Positions 18,019 to 26,585 of a DNA stretch of 64,000 bases are shown one piece after another. The DNA is from Clavibacter californiensis (GTDB lineage Bacteria; Actinomycetota; Actinomycetes; Actinomycetales; Microbacteriaceae), in NCBI RefSeq assembly GCF_021952865.1, contig NZ_CP040792.1, positions 2,108,001-2,172,000 of the forward strand. The letters run 5' to 3'. The notes under the pieces were generated by a model. That model did no database searches. It worked only from the letters and a program-made list of their open reading frames with translations, and was not told the DNA's origin. The stretch's first letter is position 1, and each line of letters starts with the position of its first letter. The position numbers and the translations under genes were made by a program.

Positions 18019-18744
18019 GTGACCGACTCCTCCGCCCCCGCCCTGCCCGCCATCCGCGTCGACGTCTGGTCGGACATCGCGTGCCCGTGGTGCTACGTCG
18101 GCAAGCGGCGCTTCGAGGCCGGGGCGCGCGCCTTCCAGTCGCGGACTCCCGGTGCACCGGAGATCGAGATCACCTACCGCTCCTTCGAGCTCGCGCCCGA
18201 CACCCCGGTCGACTTCCAGGGCACCGAGGTCGACTTCCTCGCGGGCCACAAGGGCATCCCGGCCGACCGCGTCGCGACGATGCTCGAGGACATGACCCGG
18301 CTCGCCGGCGCGGAGGGCCTCGCCTACGACTACGACGCGCTGCAGCACACCAACACGGTGCTGGCCCACGAGCTGCTGCACCTCGCGCGCGTGCGCGCCG
18401 TGCAGCTCGAGATGGTGGAGCGGCTGCTGAAGGCGTACTTCACCGAGGGGCGCCACGTGGGCCGCGTGCCCGACCTCGTCGAGCTCGCGGTCGAGGTCGG
18501 GCTTGACGCCGACGAGGTGCGCGAGGCCCTCGAGACGCACCGCCACCTCGACGACGTGCGCGCCGACCAGGCGCAGGCGGTCGCGTACGGGATCCAGGGC
18601 GTGCCCTTCTTCGTGATCGACGAGCGCTTCGGCATCTCCGGCGCGCAGGACCCGACGGTGTTCGCCTCCGCGCTCGGCGAGGCGCTGGCCGCGCGCGACG
18701 GCGACACCGTCCGAGTCATCGCGGGCGAGGAGGCGACGCGATGA
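18019..18744 (+). CDS. DsbA-family oxidoreductase (FrnE-like)
   Basis: This 241-residue thioredoxin-fold protein has the active site C22-P-W-C25 in SDIACPWCYVGKRRF. The helical insertion and cis-Pro loop (QGVPFFVID, near residue 200) are typical of FrnE/2-hydroxychromene-isomerase-like cytoplasmic dithiol oxidoreductases. There is no signal peptide. GTG 18019 is the only start that leaves the fold intact without an improbable extension. The stop overlaps a 68-residue ORF as ATGA. Confidence 0.9.
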   Translation: MTDSSAPALPAIRVDVWSDIACPWCYVGKRRFEAGARAFQSRTPGAPEIEITYRSFELAPDTPVDFQGTEVDFLAGHKGIPADRVATMLEDMTRLAGAEGLAYDYDALQHTNTVLAHELLHLARVRAVQLEMVERLLKAYFTEGRHVGRVPDLVELAVEVGLDADEVREALETHRHLDDVRADQAQAVAYGIQGVPFFVIDERFGISGAQDPTVFASALGEALAARDGDTVRVIAGEEATR

Positions 18745-18947
18745 GCGCGGCGCCCGCCACCGGGGCGGTGCCCGTCGCGGCGCCCCTGCTCGCGATGCTC
18801 GGATCCGCGGACGCCGCCGTCTGCGAGGGCGACGCGTGCCTCGTGCCCGGGGCCACCGCCGTCGCGTCCGACGCGACCGCCGACGCCTCCGCGGCCGCCG
18901 ACCTCGCGCGCGTCCGCGACGCGATCGACGCCGGTCGGGCCATCTGA
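18741..18947 (+). CDS. Small Ala-rich protein with CEGDAC motif, unknown function
   Basis: This 68-residue ORF starts by ATGA overlap with the FrnE-like gene. It is rich in Ala and Val, has a central AVCEGDACLVP segment with two cysteines four residues apart, and a charged C-terminal helix (ADLARVRDAIDAGRAI). I do not recognise a family. The coupling to a dithiol oxidoreductase suggests a thiol-related partner, but this is inference; the ORF could also be fortuitous. Confidence 0.5.
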   Translation: MSAAPATGAVPVAAPLLAMLGSADAAVCEGDACLVPGATAVASDATADASAAADLARVRDAIDAGRAI

Positions 18948-19024
18948 CCCGCCCTCCCCAGGCGCCCGCCGCCTGCTCCCCGCGGGGATCCCGTCCCGCG
19001 TCCGCCGCCCGCCGTCCCGTCTGG

Positions 19025-19030
19025 GAGAAT
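19025..19030 (+). promoter_or_regulatory. -10 box GAGAAT upstream of dusB
   Basis: GAGAAT is 9 nt before ATG 19040, giving a predicted leader of about 3 nt. This is a near-leaderless start with no RBS. Confidence 0.4.
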
Positions 19031-19039
19031 CGAGCCGTC

Positions 19040-20272
19040 ATGTCCTCTCCGACCCTCGTCCCCGTCCCCTCCGCGGCCGACGCGCCCGGTGCTCCCGCGA
19101 CCGCGCCCGCCGCCGAGCCCGCCCTCCGCATCGGCGGCATCCCACTGGACGTGCCCGTCGTGCTCGCGCCCATGGCGGGCATCACCAACACCGCGTTCCG
19201 GCGCCTGTGCCGCGAGTTCGGCGCCGGCCTCTACGTCAGCGAGATGATCACGAGCCGCGCGCTCGTCGAGCGCACTCCCGAGTCCATGCGGCTCATCACG
19301 CACCACCCGTCGGAGAAGGTGCGCTCCATCCAGCTCTACGGGGTGGATCCGAAGACCGTGCGCGAGGCCGTCACCATGCTCGTCGCGGAGGACCGCGCCG
19401 ACCACATCGACCTGAACTTCGGCTGCCCCGTCGCCAAGGTCACGCGCAAGGGCGGGGGAGCGGCCCTGCCGTGGAAGCTCGGGCTCTTCACCGACATCGT
19501 CGAGGGCGCCGTGAAGGCCGCGGGCGACATCCCCCTCACGGTCAAGATGCGCAAGGGCATCGACGCCGACCACCTCACCTACCTCGAGGCGGGGCGTGCC
19601 GCCGAGGGCGCGGGCGTCGCCTCCATCGCGCTGCACGCGCGCACGGCCGCCGACTACTACAGCGGGCACGCCGACTGGTCCGCCATCGCGACGCTCAAGC
19701 AGGCCATCGCGAGCGTGCCCGTGCTGGGCAACGGCGACATCTGGGCCGCGGAGGACGCCATCCGCATGATGGACGAGACCGGCGCCGACGGGGTCGTCGT
19801 CGGCCGCGGCTGCCTCGGCCGCCCCTGGCTCTTCGGCGACCTGGCCGCCGCGTTCCACGCGCGCGCCGCCGGGCTCGATCCGGCAGACACGCCCCGCGCG
19901 CACCCGTCGCAGGGCCAGGTCGCCGACACGTTCCGCCGCCATGTGGAGCTCCTCGCCGAGTTCTTCGAGAGCGAGGAGCGCGGCTGCCGCGACGCCCGGA
20001 AGCACGTCGCCTGGTACTTCAAGGGGTATCCCGTCGGCGGCGACCTGCGGGCCGCGCTCGCCTCGGCGTCCTCGCTCGACGAGATCGACGGGCTGCTCGC
20101 CACCCTCGATCGCGAGCAGCCCTACCCCGGTGCCGGTGCCGAGGGCGCGCGCGGCCGCCAGGGCAGCATGAAGCGCACGGCGCTGCCGGACCGCTGGCTC
20201 GAGAGCCGCGACATCGACGCGCAGGATGCGATGGAGATCGCGGACGGGGAGATCCACAACAGTGGCGGTTGA
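19040..20272 (+). CDS. dusB: tRNA-dihydrouridine synthase
   Basis: This flavoenzyme reduces uridine to dihydrouridine in tRNA D-loops. The 410-residue protein has an FMN-binding TIM barrel with VVLAPMAGITNTAFR at about residue 36 and NFGCPVAKVTRKGGGAAL near 130 (catalytic Cys). HARTAADYYSGHADW follows near 198, and VVVGRGCLGRPWLF near 255. The first ~28 residues are a low-complexity Pro/Ala extension. The 3' end overlaps the dgt start by 11 nt. Confidence 0.94.
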   Translation: MSSPTLVPVPSAADAPGAPATAPAAEPALRIGGIPLDVPVVLAPMAGITNTAFRRLCREFGAGLYVSEMITSRALVERTPESMRLITHHPSEKVRSIQLYGVDPKTVREAVTMLVAEDRADHIDLNFGCPVAKVTRKGGGAALPWKLGLFTDIVEGAVKAAGDIPLTVKMRKGIDADHLTYLEAGRAAEGAGVASIALHARTAADYYSGHADWSAIATLKQAIASVPVLGNGDIWAAEDAIRMMDETGADGVVVGRGCLGRPWLFGDLAAAFHARAAGLDPADTPRAHPSQGQVADTFRRHVELLAEFFESEERGCRDARKHVAWYFKGYPVGGDLRAALASASSLDEIDGLLATLDREQPYPGAGAEGARGRQGSMKRTALPDRWLESRDIDAQDAMEIADGEIHNSGG

Positions 20273-21536
20273 GAGCATGCAGGAGCGGTCGGCGTACAGC
20301 GCGACCGACGCCGAGCGGTGGTTCCCCGAGCAGCACTCGTCGCGCCGGAGCGATTTCGCGCGCGACCGGGCGCGCCTGCTGCACTCCAGCGCGCTCCGCC
20401 GTCTGGCCGCCAAGACGCAGGTGCTGAGCCCCATGGCCGGCCTCGACTTCGCGCGCAACCGCCTCACGCACTCCCTCGAGGTGGCGCAGGTCGGCCGGGA
20501 GCTCGCCTCCAGCCTCGACCTGGATCCCGACGTGGTCGACACCGCGTGCCTCGCGCACGACATCGGCCACCCGCCCTTCGGCCACAACGGCGAGCGGGCC
20601 CTCAACGACTGGGCCGCCGACATCGGCGGTTTCGAGGGCAACGCGCAGACGCTGCGCCTGCTCACCCGGCTCGAGCCCAAGGTCATCGGGCCGGAGGGGC
20701 GTCCGTACGGCCTCAACCTCACGCGCGCCAGCCTCGACGCGAGCTGCAAGTACCCGTGGCCGAGCTCCCAGTCGGTGCCCGATCCCTCGGGTCGCGGCAA
20801 GTTCGGCTTCTACGACGACGACGTGGCGGCGTTCGAGTGGCTGCGCGAGGGCGCGCCCACGGGCCGCCGCTGCATCGAGGCCGAGGTCATGGACCTCAGC
20901 GACGACATCGCCTACTCCGTGCACGACTTCGAGGACGCCATCGTCGGCGGCTACGTGGACGTGCGCGCGCTCGGCGCGCGGGTCGACCACGAAGAGCTCG
21001 TCGATTCCATGGTCGCGTGGATCGGAGGGGCGCACTCGCACGAGGAGCTCATCCAGGCCTTCGACCGGCTCGACTCCCTCGACGTGTGGGTGGACGAGTA
21101 CGACGGCGGCCGCGGCGCGCAGGCGGCGCTGAAGGACCTCACGAGCCAGCTCATCGGCCGGTTCGCGGGCGCCGCGACCCAGCTCACCCGTGCCACCCAC
21201 ACCGACCGCAGCCTCATCCGCTTCGGCGCGCACGTGGTCGTGCCCCGCGCGATCCAGGCGGAGATCGCCGTGCTCAAGGGCATCGTCGCGGCGTTCGTCA
21301 TGTCGAAGAACACGCGCCAGCCCATCTACGCCCGCCAGCGCGAGGTGCTCGCGGGCCTCGCGGACGCGCTGCACGCGCGCGGCGCCGACGAGCTCGACCC
21401 CGGCTTCGCGGGCGACTGGCGCGAGGCCGCGGACGACCGCGCGCGCAAGCGCGTCATCGTCGACCAGGTCGCCAGCCTCACCGACCAGTCGGCCATCGCC
21501 TGGTATGAGCGCCTGTGCGCGCGGCCCGTCTTCTGA
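20262..21536 (+). CDS. dgt: Deoxyguanosinetriphosphate triphosphohydrolase-like protein
   Basis: This HD-domain dNTPase hydrolyses dNTPs to nucleosides plus triphosphate. Metal ligands are visible in NRLTHSLEVAQV (His) and CLAHDIGHPPFGHNGERAL (His-Asp), with a later Asp in EVMDLSDDIAYSVHD. GTG 20262 is chosen because GGGGAG lies 10 nt upstream; ATG 20277 is an alternative. The gene overlaps dusB by 11 nt and is followed by a hairpin and the dnaG promoter. The dgt-dnaG order is conserved in Actinobacteria. Confidence 0.93.
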   Translation: MAVESMQERSAYSATDAERWFPEQHSSRRSDFARDRARLLHSSALRRLAAKTQVLSPMAGLDFARNRLTHSLEVAQVGRELASSLDLDPDVVDTACLAHDIGHPPFGHNGERALNDWAADIGGFEGNAQTLRLLTRLEPKVIGPEGRPYGLNLTRASLDASCKYPWPSSQSVPDPSGRGKFGFYDDDVAAFEWLREGAPTGRRCIEAEVMDLSDDIAYSVHDFEDAIVGGYVDVRALGARVDHEELVDSMVAWIGGAHSHEELIQAFDRLDSLDVWVDEYDGGRGAQAALKDLTSQLIGRFAGAATQLTRATHTDRSLIRFGAHVVVPRAIQAEIAVLKGIVAAFVMSKNTRQPIYARQREVLAGLADALHARGADELDPGFAGDWREAADDRARKRVIVDQVASLTDQSAIAWYERLCARPVF

Positions 21537-21558
21537 TGCCCGCGGGTCGCGGCATCAG
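21533..21558 (+). terminator. Hairpin over the dgt stop codon
   Basis: CTGATGCC (21533-21540) pairs with GGCATCAG (21551-21558) across a 10-nt loop and includes the dgt TGA. It separates dgt from the dnaG promoter at 21586. There is no U-tract. Confidence 0.45.
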
Positions 21559-21585
21559 GCCCGGAGAAGCCGGCGACCCCGGACG

Positions 21586-21591
21586 TAGGAT
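21586..21591 (+). promoter_or_regulatory. -10 box TAGGAT, leaderless promoter of dnaG
   Basis: TAGGAT is followed by 6 nt and ATG 21598. No Shine-Dalgarno precedes the ATG. Confidence 0.6.
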
Positions 21592-21597
21592 GAGCCG

Positions 21598-23490
21598 ATG
21601 GCACTGATCCGCAAGAGCGACATCGACGAGGTCCGCTCCCGGGTCAACCTGGGCGACGTGGTGGGGGAGTACGTCACCCTCAAGTCCGCAGGCGTCGGAT
21701 CCCTCAAGGGCCTCTGCCCGTTCCACGACGAGCGCACCCCGAGCTTCCACGTGCGGCCCCAGGTCGGCTTCTACCACTGCTTCGGCTGCGGCGAGGGCGG
21801 CGACGTCTACACGTTCCTGCAGCGGATGGACCACGTGACCTTCGCCGAGGCTGTGGAGCGCATGGCGCAGCGGATCGGCTACCAGCTGCACTACGAGGAC
21901 GGCCAGGCCGCCACCGACCAGGGCAACCGCTCGCGGCTCCTCGGCGCGAACGAGGCCGCGGCGGAGTTCTTCGTCGAGCAGCTCGGATCCGAGGAGGCGG
22001 AGATCGGCCGCAGCTTCCTCGGGGAGCGCGGCTTCGACCAGGGCGCGGCGCAGCGCTTCGGCGTCGGCTTCGCCCCCCAGAGCTGGGATGCGCTGTCCTC
22101 GCACCTGAAGGCCAAGGGCTACACGGAGGCCGAGCTCGTGACCGCTGGCCTCCTCAGCCAGGGCGACCGCGGCGCGTACGACCGGTTCCGCGGCCGGCTG
22201 GTCTGGCCGATCCGCGACCTCACCGGCGCCACCGTCGGCTTCGGGGCGCGCCGCCTGCGCGAGGACGACAAGGGCCCGAAGTACCTCAACACCCCCGAGA
22301 CGCCCGTCTACCACAAGAGCTCGGTGCTCTACGGGCTCGACCTCGCCAAGCGCGACGTGAGCCGCGGCCGCCAGGTCGTCGTGGTCGAGGGCTACACCGA
22401 CGTGATGGCGTGCCACCTCGCGGGGATCACGACGGCCGTCGCCACGTGCGGCACCTCCTTCGGCGTCGACCACATCAAGGTGCTCCGCCGCGTGCTCGGC
22501 GACGACAGCGGCCTCGGCGAGGTCGTCTTCACGTTCGACCCCGACGCCGCCGGGCAGAAGGCGGCCATGCGCGCGTTCTCCGAGGAGCGCCGGTTCGCCG
22601 CCCAGACCTACGTCGCGGTCGGGCCCGAGGGGCTGGATCCCTGCGACCTCCGCCTCACGCGCGGCGACGACGCCGTGCGCCGCATGATCCAGGGCAAGAA
22701 GCCCATGTTCGAGTTCGCGATCAAGCAGATCCTCGCCGACCACGACCTCGACACCGTCGAGGGCCGCGTCGCCGCGCTCCGGGCCGCCGCGCCCGTGGTC
22801 GCCGACATCCGCGACCCGTCGCTGCGCCCCGGCTACGCGCGCGAGCTCGCGGGATGGCTCGGCATGGACCTCACCGAGGTCGGCCGCGCCGTCCAGACCG
22901 CCGGCCGCAGCATGCCCGCCGACGGGGCCGACCGCTCCGGCGGCGCGCCGCAGGGCAGGCACGCGCAGGGCGGGCACGGCCCGGACGACGACGGCGCAGG
23001 CGACGCGTCGCGCTCCATGTCGCTCATGGACCTGCCGACGGACCTCGCCACCCGCCTCGAACGCGACGCCCTCATGGCGATGCTGCAGCACCCGGAGCTC
23101 GTCGGGAACGACCTCGTGATGCGCGCCGCGCAGGTCACGTTCGTCAACGAGAGCCTCGCGGTCGTCCGCGACGGCGTCATCGGTAGCATGGACGCCCTCG
23201 GCGGCGCCGACTGGCTCTCGCGCGTGGCGCTCGAGGTGCCCGAGTCGTTCGCGACGCTCGTCAAGCAGCTCGGCGTCGCCCCGCTGCCCAACCGCGGCGA
23301 CGCCGACAAGCTCGCCGTCTACGTGAAGGGCGTCACGGCCGAGCTCGTCGGGCGTGACCTGCTGCGACGGAAGGCCGACCTCATCGGTCGGCTGCAGCGC
23401 ACGGACGCGACGCACGATCGCGAGCGCTACCAGGAGATCCAGCGCGAGCTCATGCAGGTCGAGGCCGAGCGCCGCGCGCTCCGCGAATAG
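21598..23490 (+). CDS. dnaG: DNA primase
   Basis: DnaG makes RNA primers at the replication fork. The 630-residue protein has an N-terminal CHC2 zinc finger (LCPFHDERTPSF and YHCFGCGEGGD, residues ~38-65) and the catalytic core with VEGYTDVMACHLAG (near 262). The TOPRIM acidic FDPDAAGQKAA follows at ~312. A Gly/Asp-rich linker near residues 440-475 precedes the DnaB-binding C-terminal helical domain. It appears transcribed from its own leaderless promoter. Confidence 0.97.
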   Translation: MALIRKSDIDEVRSRVNLGDVVGEYVTLKSAGVGSLKGLCPFHDERTPSFHVRPQVGFYHCFGCGEGGDVYTFLQRMDHVTFAEAVERMAQRIGYQLHYEDGQAATDQGNRSRLLGANEAAAEFFVEQLGSEEAEIGRSFLGERGFDQGAAQRFGVGFAPQSWDALSSHLKAKGYTEAELVTAGLLSQGDRGAYDRFRGRLVWPIRDLTGATVGFGARRLREDDKGPKYLNTPETPVYHKSSVLYGLDLAKRDVSRGRQVVVVEGYTDVMACHLAGITTAVATCGTSFGVDHIKVLRRVLGDDSGLGEVVFTFDPDAAGQKAAMRAFSEERRFAAQTYVAVGPEGLDPCDLRLTRGDDAVRRMIQGKKPMFEFAIKQILADHDLDTVEGRVAALRAAAPVVADIRDPSLRPGYARELAGWLGMDLTEVGRAVQTAGRSMPADGADRSGGAPQGRHAQGGHGPDDDGAGDASRSMSLMDLPTDLATRLERDALMAMLQHPELVGNDLVMRAAQVTFVNESLAVVRDGVIGSMDALGGADWLSRVALEVPESFATLVKQLGVAPLPNRGDADKLAVYVKGVTAELVGRDLLRRKADLIGRLQRTDATHDRERYQEIQRELMQVEAERRALRE

Positions 23491-23610
23491 GACGGATCCC
23501 GCCGGGCGGACCGCGATCCGCACCGGATTCACGCGCGCTCACCATGTTTCATTCGTGTGAAGAAGCGTCTCCGCGCGTGCCCCGGGTCCGGGCCGCTGTT
23601 TCCCGTGTGT

Positions 23611-23617
23611 TAGAAAT
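23611..23617 (+). promoter_or_regulatory. Possible -10 region (TAGAAAT) of the ABC operon
   Basis: TGTGTTAGAAAT is an A/T-rich island in the 200-bp gap before the lipoprotein gene. It would give a leader of ~70 nt. No convincing -35 box was found. Confidence 0.35.
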
Positions 23618-23690
23618 CATGCACAGCACAGCGTCCGTGTCTTCCCGAAGCGCGGGCGCGAATCCCCTTCATGAAAGAGGCACTCGGAAC

Positions 23691-25346
23691 ATGACGTCCG
23701 CATTCCCCCGGCGCTCACGCGTCCTGCTCGCCACGGCCGGATTCTCCGCCGCGGCACTCGTCCTCGCCGGCTGCTCCGGCGGATCCGGCGACCCGCTCGC
23801 CGAGGACGGCGCCTCAGGCGGCGGATCCATCGTCGTCGGCACGACCGACAAGGTCATCTCGCTCGACCCGGCCGGCTCCTACGACAACGGCTCGTTCGCG
23901 GTGCAGAACCAGGTCTACCCGTTCCTCTTCAACAGCCCGTACGGCAGCCCGGACGTCGAGCCCGACCTCGCCGTCTCCGGCGAGTACACCTCGCCCAACG
24001 ACTTCACCGTGAAGCTGAAGCCCGACCTGAAGTTCGCGAACGGCCACGCGCTCACCGCGAGCGACGTCAAGTTCACGTTCGACCGCATCGCGACCATCGC
24101 CGCCAACGGCGCCGACAACGGCAACGGCCCGTCGTCGCTGCTCGCCAACGTCGAGTCCGTGGCAGCTCCGGACGACACCACGGTCGTCTTCACGCTCAAG
24201 ACCGCGAACGACCAGACGTTCGAGCAGGTGCTCTCCAGCCCCGCCGGCCCCATCGTCGACGAGGAGGTCTTCCCGGCCGACGCGCTCGCCGACCCGGCAG
24301 CCATCGTCGCGGCGAACGCCTTCGCGGGCCAGTACGTCATCACCGACTTCCAGCTCAACCAGCTCGTCGCCTACGCGCCGAACGCCGACTACCAGGGCGT
24401 CCTGCCGAAGCCCGCGAACGGCGGCGTGACCGCGCGCTACTACGCGGACGAGACCACGATGAAGCTCGCCGTGCAGAACGGCGAGATCGACGTCGCGGGC
24501 CGCTCGCTCGGCGCGACCGACATCGCGGACCTCAAGAAGGACGACTCCGTGAAGGTCGTCGACGGACCCGGCGGCGAGATCCGCTACATCACGTTCAACC
24601 TGAACACGCAGCCGTTCGGCAAGACCACCGGCGAGGCCGACGAGGCCAAGGCCCTCGCCGTGCGCCAGGCGGCCGCCGACCTCGTCGACCGCGACGAGCT
24701 GTCGACCCAGGTCTACAACGGCACCTACACGCCGCTCTACTCCTACGTGGCCGACGGCCTCTCGGGCGCGAACGAGGCCCTCAAGGGCATGTACGGCGAC
24801 GGCAACGGCGGGCCCGACGCGGACAAGGCCGCGAAGGTGCTCTCCGACGCGGGCGTGCAGACGCCCGTCGCGCTGCAGCTCCAGTTCAACCCGGACCACT
24901 ACGGCGCCGGCTCGGACGACGAGTACGCGCTCATCAAGCAGCAGCTCGAGGCGACCGGCCTGTTCCAGGTCAACCTGCAGTCCACGATCTGGGACCAGTA
25001 CAGCAAGGCCCGCGTCAACGACGAGTACCCGGCGTACCAGCTCGGCTGGTTCCCCGACTACTCGGACGCGGACAACTACCTGACGCCGTTCTTCTCCCCG
25101 CAGTCGTTCGTGAAGAACCACTACGACAACGCCACCGTGACGGACCTCATCACGCAGCAGCTGTCGGAGTCCGACTCCACGAAGCGCGCCGAGATCATCG
25201 GCCAGATCCAGGACGACGTCGCCGCCGACCTGCCGACCCTGCCCCTGCTCCAGGGCTCGCAGGTCGCGGTCGCCGGCAAGGACGTGGAGGGCGTGACGCT
25301 CGACGCCTCCTTCAAGTTCCGCTACGCGCCGATCAGCAAGGGCTAG
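23691..25346 (+). CDS. Peptide-type ABC transporter substrate-binding lipoprotein (SBP family 5)
   Basis: This 551-residue protein starts with a lipoprotein signal (RRSRVLLATAGFSAAALVLAGC); the lipobox LAGC places the lipidated Cys near residue 26. The rest is an SBP_bac_5 fold with GGSIVVGTTDKVISLDP and PDLAVSGEYTSPNDFTVKLK. ATG 23691 is chosen because the signal peptide starts there and GAAAGAGG lies 10 nt upstream, although the frame is open back to 23544. It should capture oligopeptides or a related solute and pass it to the two permeases that follow. Confidence 0.92.
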   Translation: MTSAFPRRSRVLLATAGFSAAALVLAGCSGGSGDPLAEDGASGGGSIVVGTTDKVISLDPAGSYDNGSFAVQNQVYPFLFNSPYGSPDVEPDLAVSGEYTSPNDFTVKLKPDLKFANGHALTASDVKFTFDRIATIAANGADNGNGPSSLLANVESVAAPDDTTVVFTLKTANDQTFEQVLSSPAGPIVDEEVFPADALADPAAIVAANAFAGQYVITDFQLNQLVAYAPNADYQGVLPKPANGGVTARYYADETTMKLAVQNGEIDVAGRSLGATDIADLKKDDSVKVVDGPGGEIRYITFNLNTQPFGKTTGEADEAKALAVRQAAADLVDRDELSTQVYNGTYTPLYSYVADGLSGANEALKGMYGDGNGGPDADKAAKVLSDAGVQTPVALQLQFNPDHYGAGSDDEYALIKQQLEATGLFQVNLQSTIWDQYSKARVNDEYPAYQLGWFPDYSDADNYLTPFFSPQSFVKNHYDNATVTDLITQQLSESDSTKRAEIIGQIQDDVAADLPTLPLLQGSQVAVAGKDVEGVTLDASFKFRYAPISKG

Positions 25347-25368
25347 CAGCCCTGCGGAGGGCGTCTCC

Positions 25369-25374
25369 TAGACT
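25369..25374 (+). promoter_or_regulatory. -10-like box TAGACT before the permease genes
   Basis: TAGACT lies 23 nt after the binding-protein stop and 13 nt before a perfect hairpin. It could start a separate transcript for the permease/ATPase genes, but the hairpin would then be at the extreme 5' end. Confidence 0.35.
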
Positions 25375-25386
25375 GACGACCTCCAC

Positions 25387-25422
25387 GGATGGGGCGTCCC
25401 GCTGCGGCGGGACGCCCCATCC
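25387..25422 (+). terminator. 16-bp perfect hairpin between binding protein and permease genes
   Basis: GGATGGGGCGTCCCGC (25387-25402) pairs perfectly with 25407-25422 around TGCG. Such intercistronic stems often lower expression of permeases relative to the binding protein by partial termination or by stabilising the upstream mRNA. No U-tract follows. Confidence 0.6.
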
Positions 25423-25489
25423 CCATGCCACCCGTCGTGGCACCGACCAGGCGCACCACCCGTACGACGACCCGAAAGGCCCACCCGCC

Positions 25490-26584
25490 GTGACCGTCAT
25501 CCCGGACGCCATGCCCGCGTCCGCGCCCCCCGGGGCGCAGCAGCCCAAGGCCCGGAAGCAGGGGATCGGGCTCGGCCAGTACATCCTCATCCGCGCCGTG
25601 CTCATCATCCCGACCGTGTTCATCCTCGTGACGCTGGTCTTCTTCCTCATGCGCATCGTGGGCGACCCGATCTCCGCCGCCGTAGGTGACCGCCTCACCC
25701 CGGAGCAGCTCCAGGAGCGCCTGGCCACCGCAGGGTTCGACCGGCCGATCATCGTGCAGTACCTCGAGTACCTCGGGCAGATCGCGACGGGGGACTTCGG
25801 CCGCTCGCTCACCGACAACCGTCTCATCAGCGAGGTGCTGCTGCAGTACGGCTCCGCCACGCTCGAGCTCGTCATCTACTCGCTGATCGTCGCCTTCGTC
25901 ATCGGCATCCCGCTCGGGCTCGTCGCCGCCTACTTCAAGGACCGCACGCCCGACGCCGTGCTGCGGATCCTCGCGATCCTCGCCTACGCGACGCCCGTGT
26001 TCTTCGCTGGCCTGCTGCTCAAGCTCGTCTTCTCGGTCTGGCTCGGGATCCTCCCGCTCTCCGGCCGCGCCGACACGCGCGTCGAGGTCGCGCTGGGGAG
26101 GCTGGACAACCCGACCGGCATCTACCTGATCGACGCGCTCCGCCTCGGCAGCCCCACGGCCGTGAGCGACGTGCTCGAGCACGCGGTGCTCCCGGCGCTC
26201 GCGCTCGGCCTCCTCACCGCCGGCATCTTCCTGCGGCTCGTGCGCACCAACGTGATCTCCACGCTCGGCACCGAGTACGTCGACGCGGCGCGCTCACGCG
26301 GTGTCGGCGAGTTCCGGCTCACGACGCGGCACGCGCTGAAGCCGGCGCTCATCCCGATCATCACGGTCGTGGGCCTCCAGATCGCCGTCATGCTCGGCGG
26401 CGCGGTCCTCACGGAGACCACGTTCGAGTGGCGGGGCCTCGGCTTCCAGCTCGCGCAGTACCTGGCGGCGCGCGACTTCGTCGCCGTGCAGGGCATCGTG
26501 GCGCTCCTGGCCGTGATCGTGGCCGTGACCAACTTCATCGTCGACGTCGTCGCGGCGCTCATCGACCCGCGAGTGAGGTACTGA
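25490..26584 (+). CDS. ABC transporter permease, DppB type
   Basis: This 364-residue inner-membrane permease has six or more hydrophobic segments beginning near residue 24 (IRAVLIIPTVFILVTLVFFL). The EAA loop EYVDAARSRGVGEFRLTTRH near residue 265 contacts the ATPase. GTG 25490 follows an A/G-rich region (CGAAAGG). The TGA is 1 nt before the next permease start. The DppB/OppB family imports peptides, nickel or similar solutes. Confidence 0.93.
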   Translation: MTVIPDAMPASAPPGAQQPKARKQGIGLGQYILIRAVLIIPTVFILVTLVFFLMRIVGDPISAAVGDRLTPEQLQERLATAGFDRPIIVQYLEYLGQIATGDFGRSLTDNRLISEVLLQYGSATLELVIYSLIVAFVIGIPLGLVAAYFKDRTPDAVLRILAILAYATPVFFAGLLLKLVFSVWLGILPLSGRADTRVEVALGRLDNPTGIYLIDALRLGSPTAVSDVLEHAVLPALALGLLTAGIFLRLVRTNVISTLGTEYVDAARSRGVGEFRLTTRHALKPALIPIITVVGLQIAVMLGGAVLTETTFEWRGLGFQLAQYLAARDFVAVQGIVALLAVIVAVTNFIVDVVAALIDPRVRY

Positions 26585-26585
26585 C

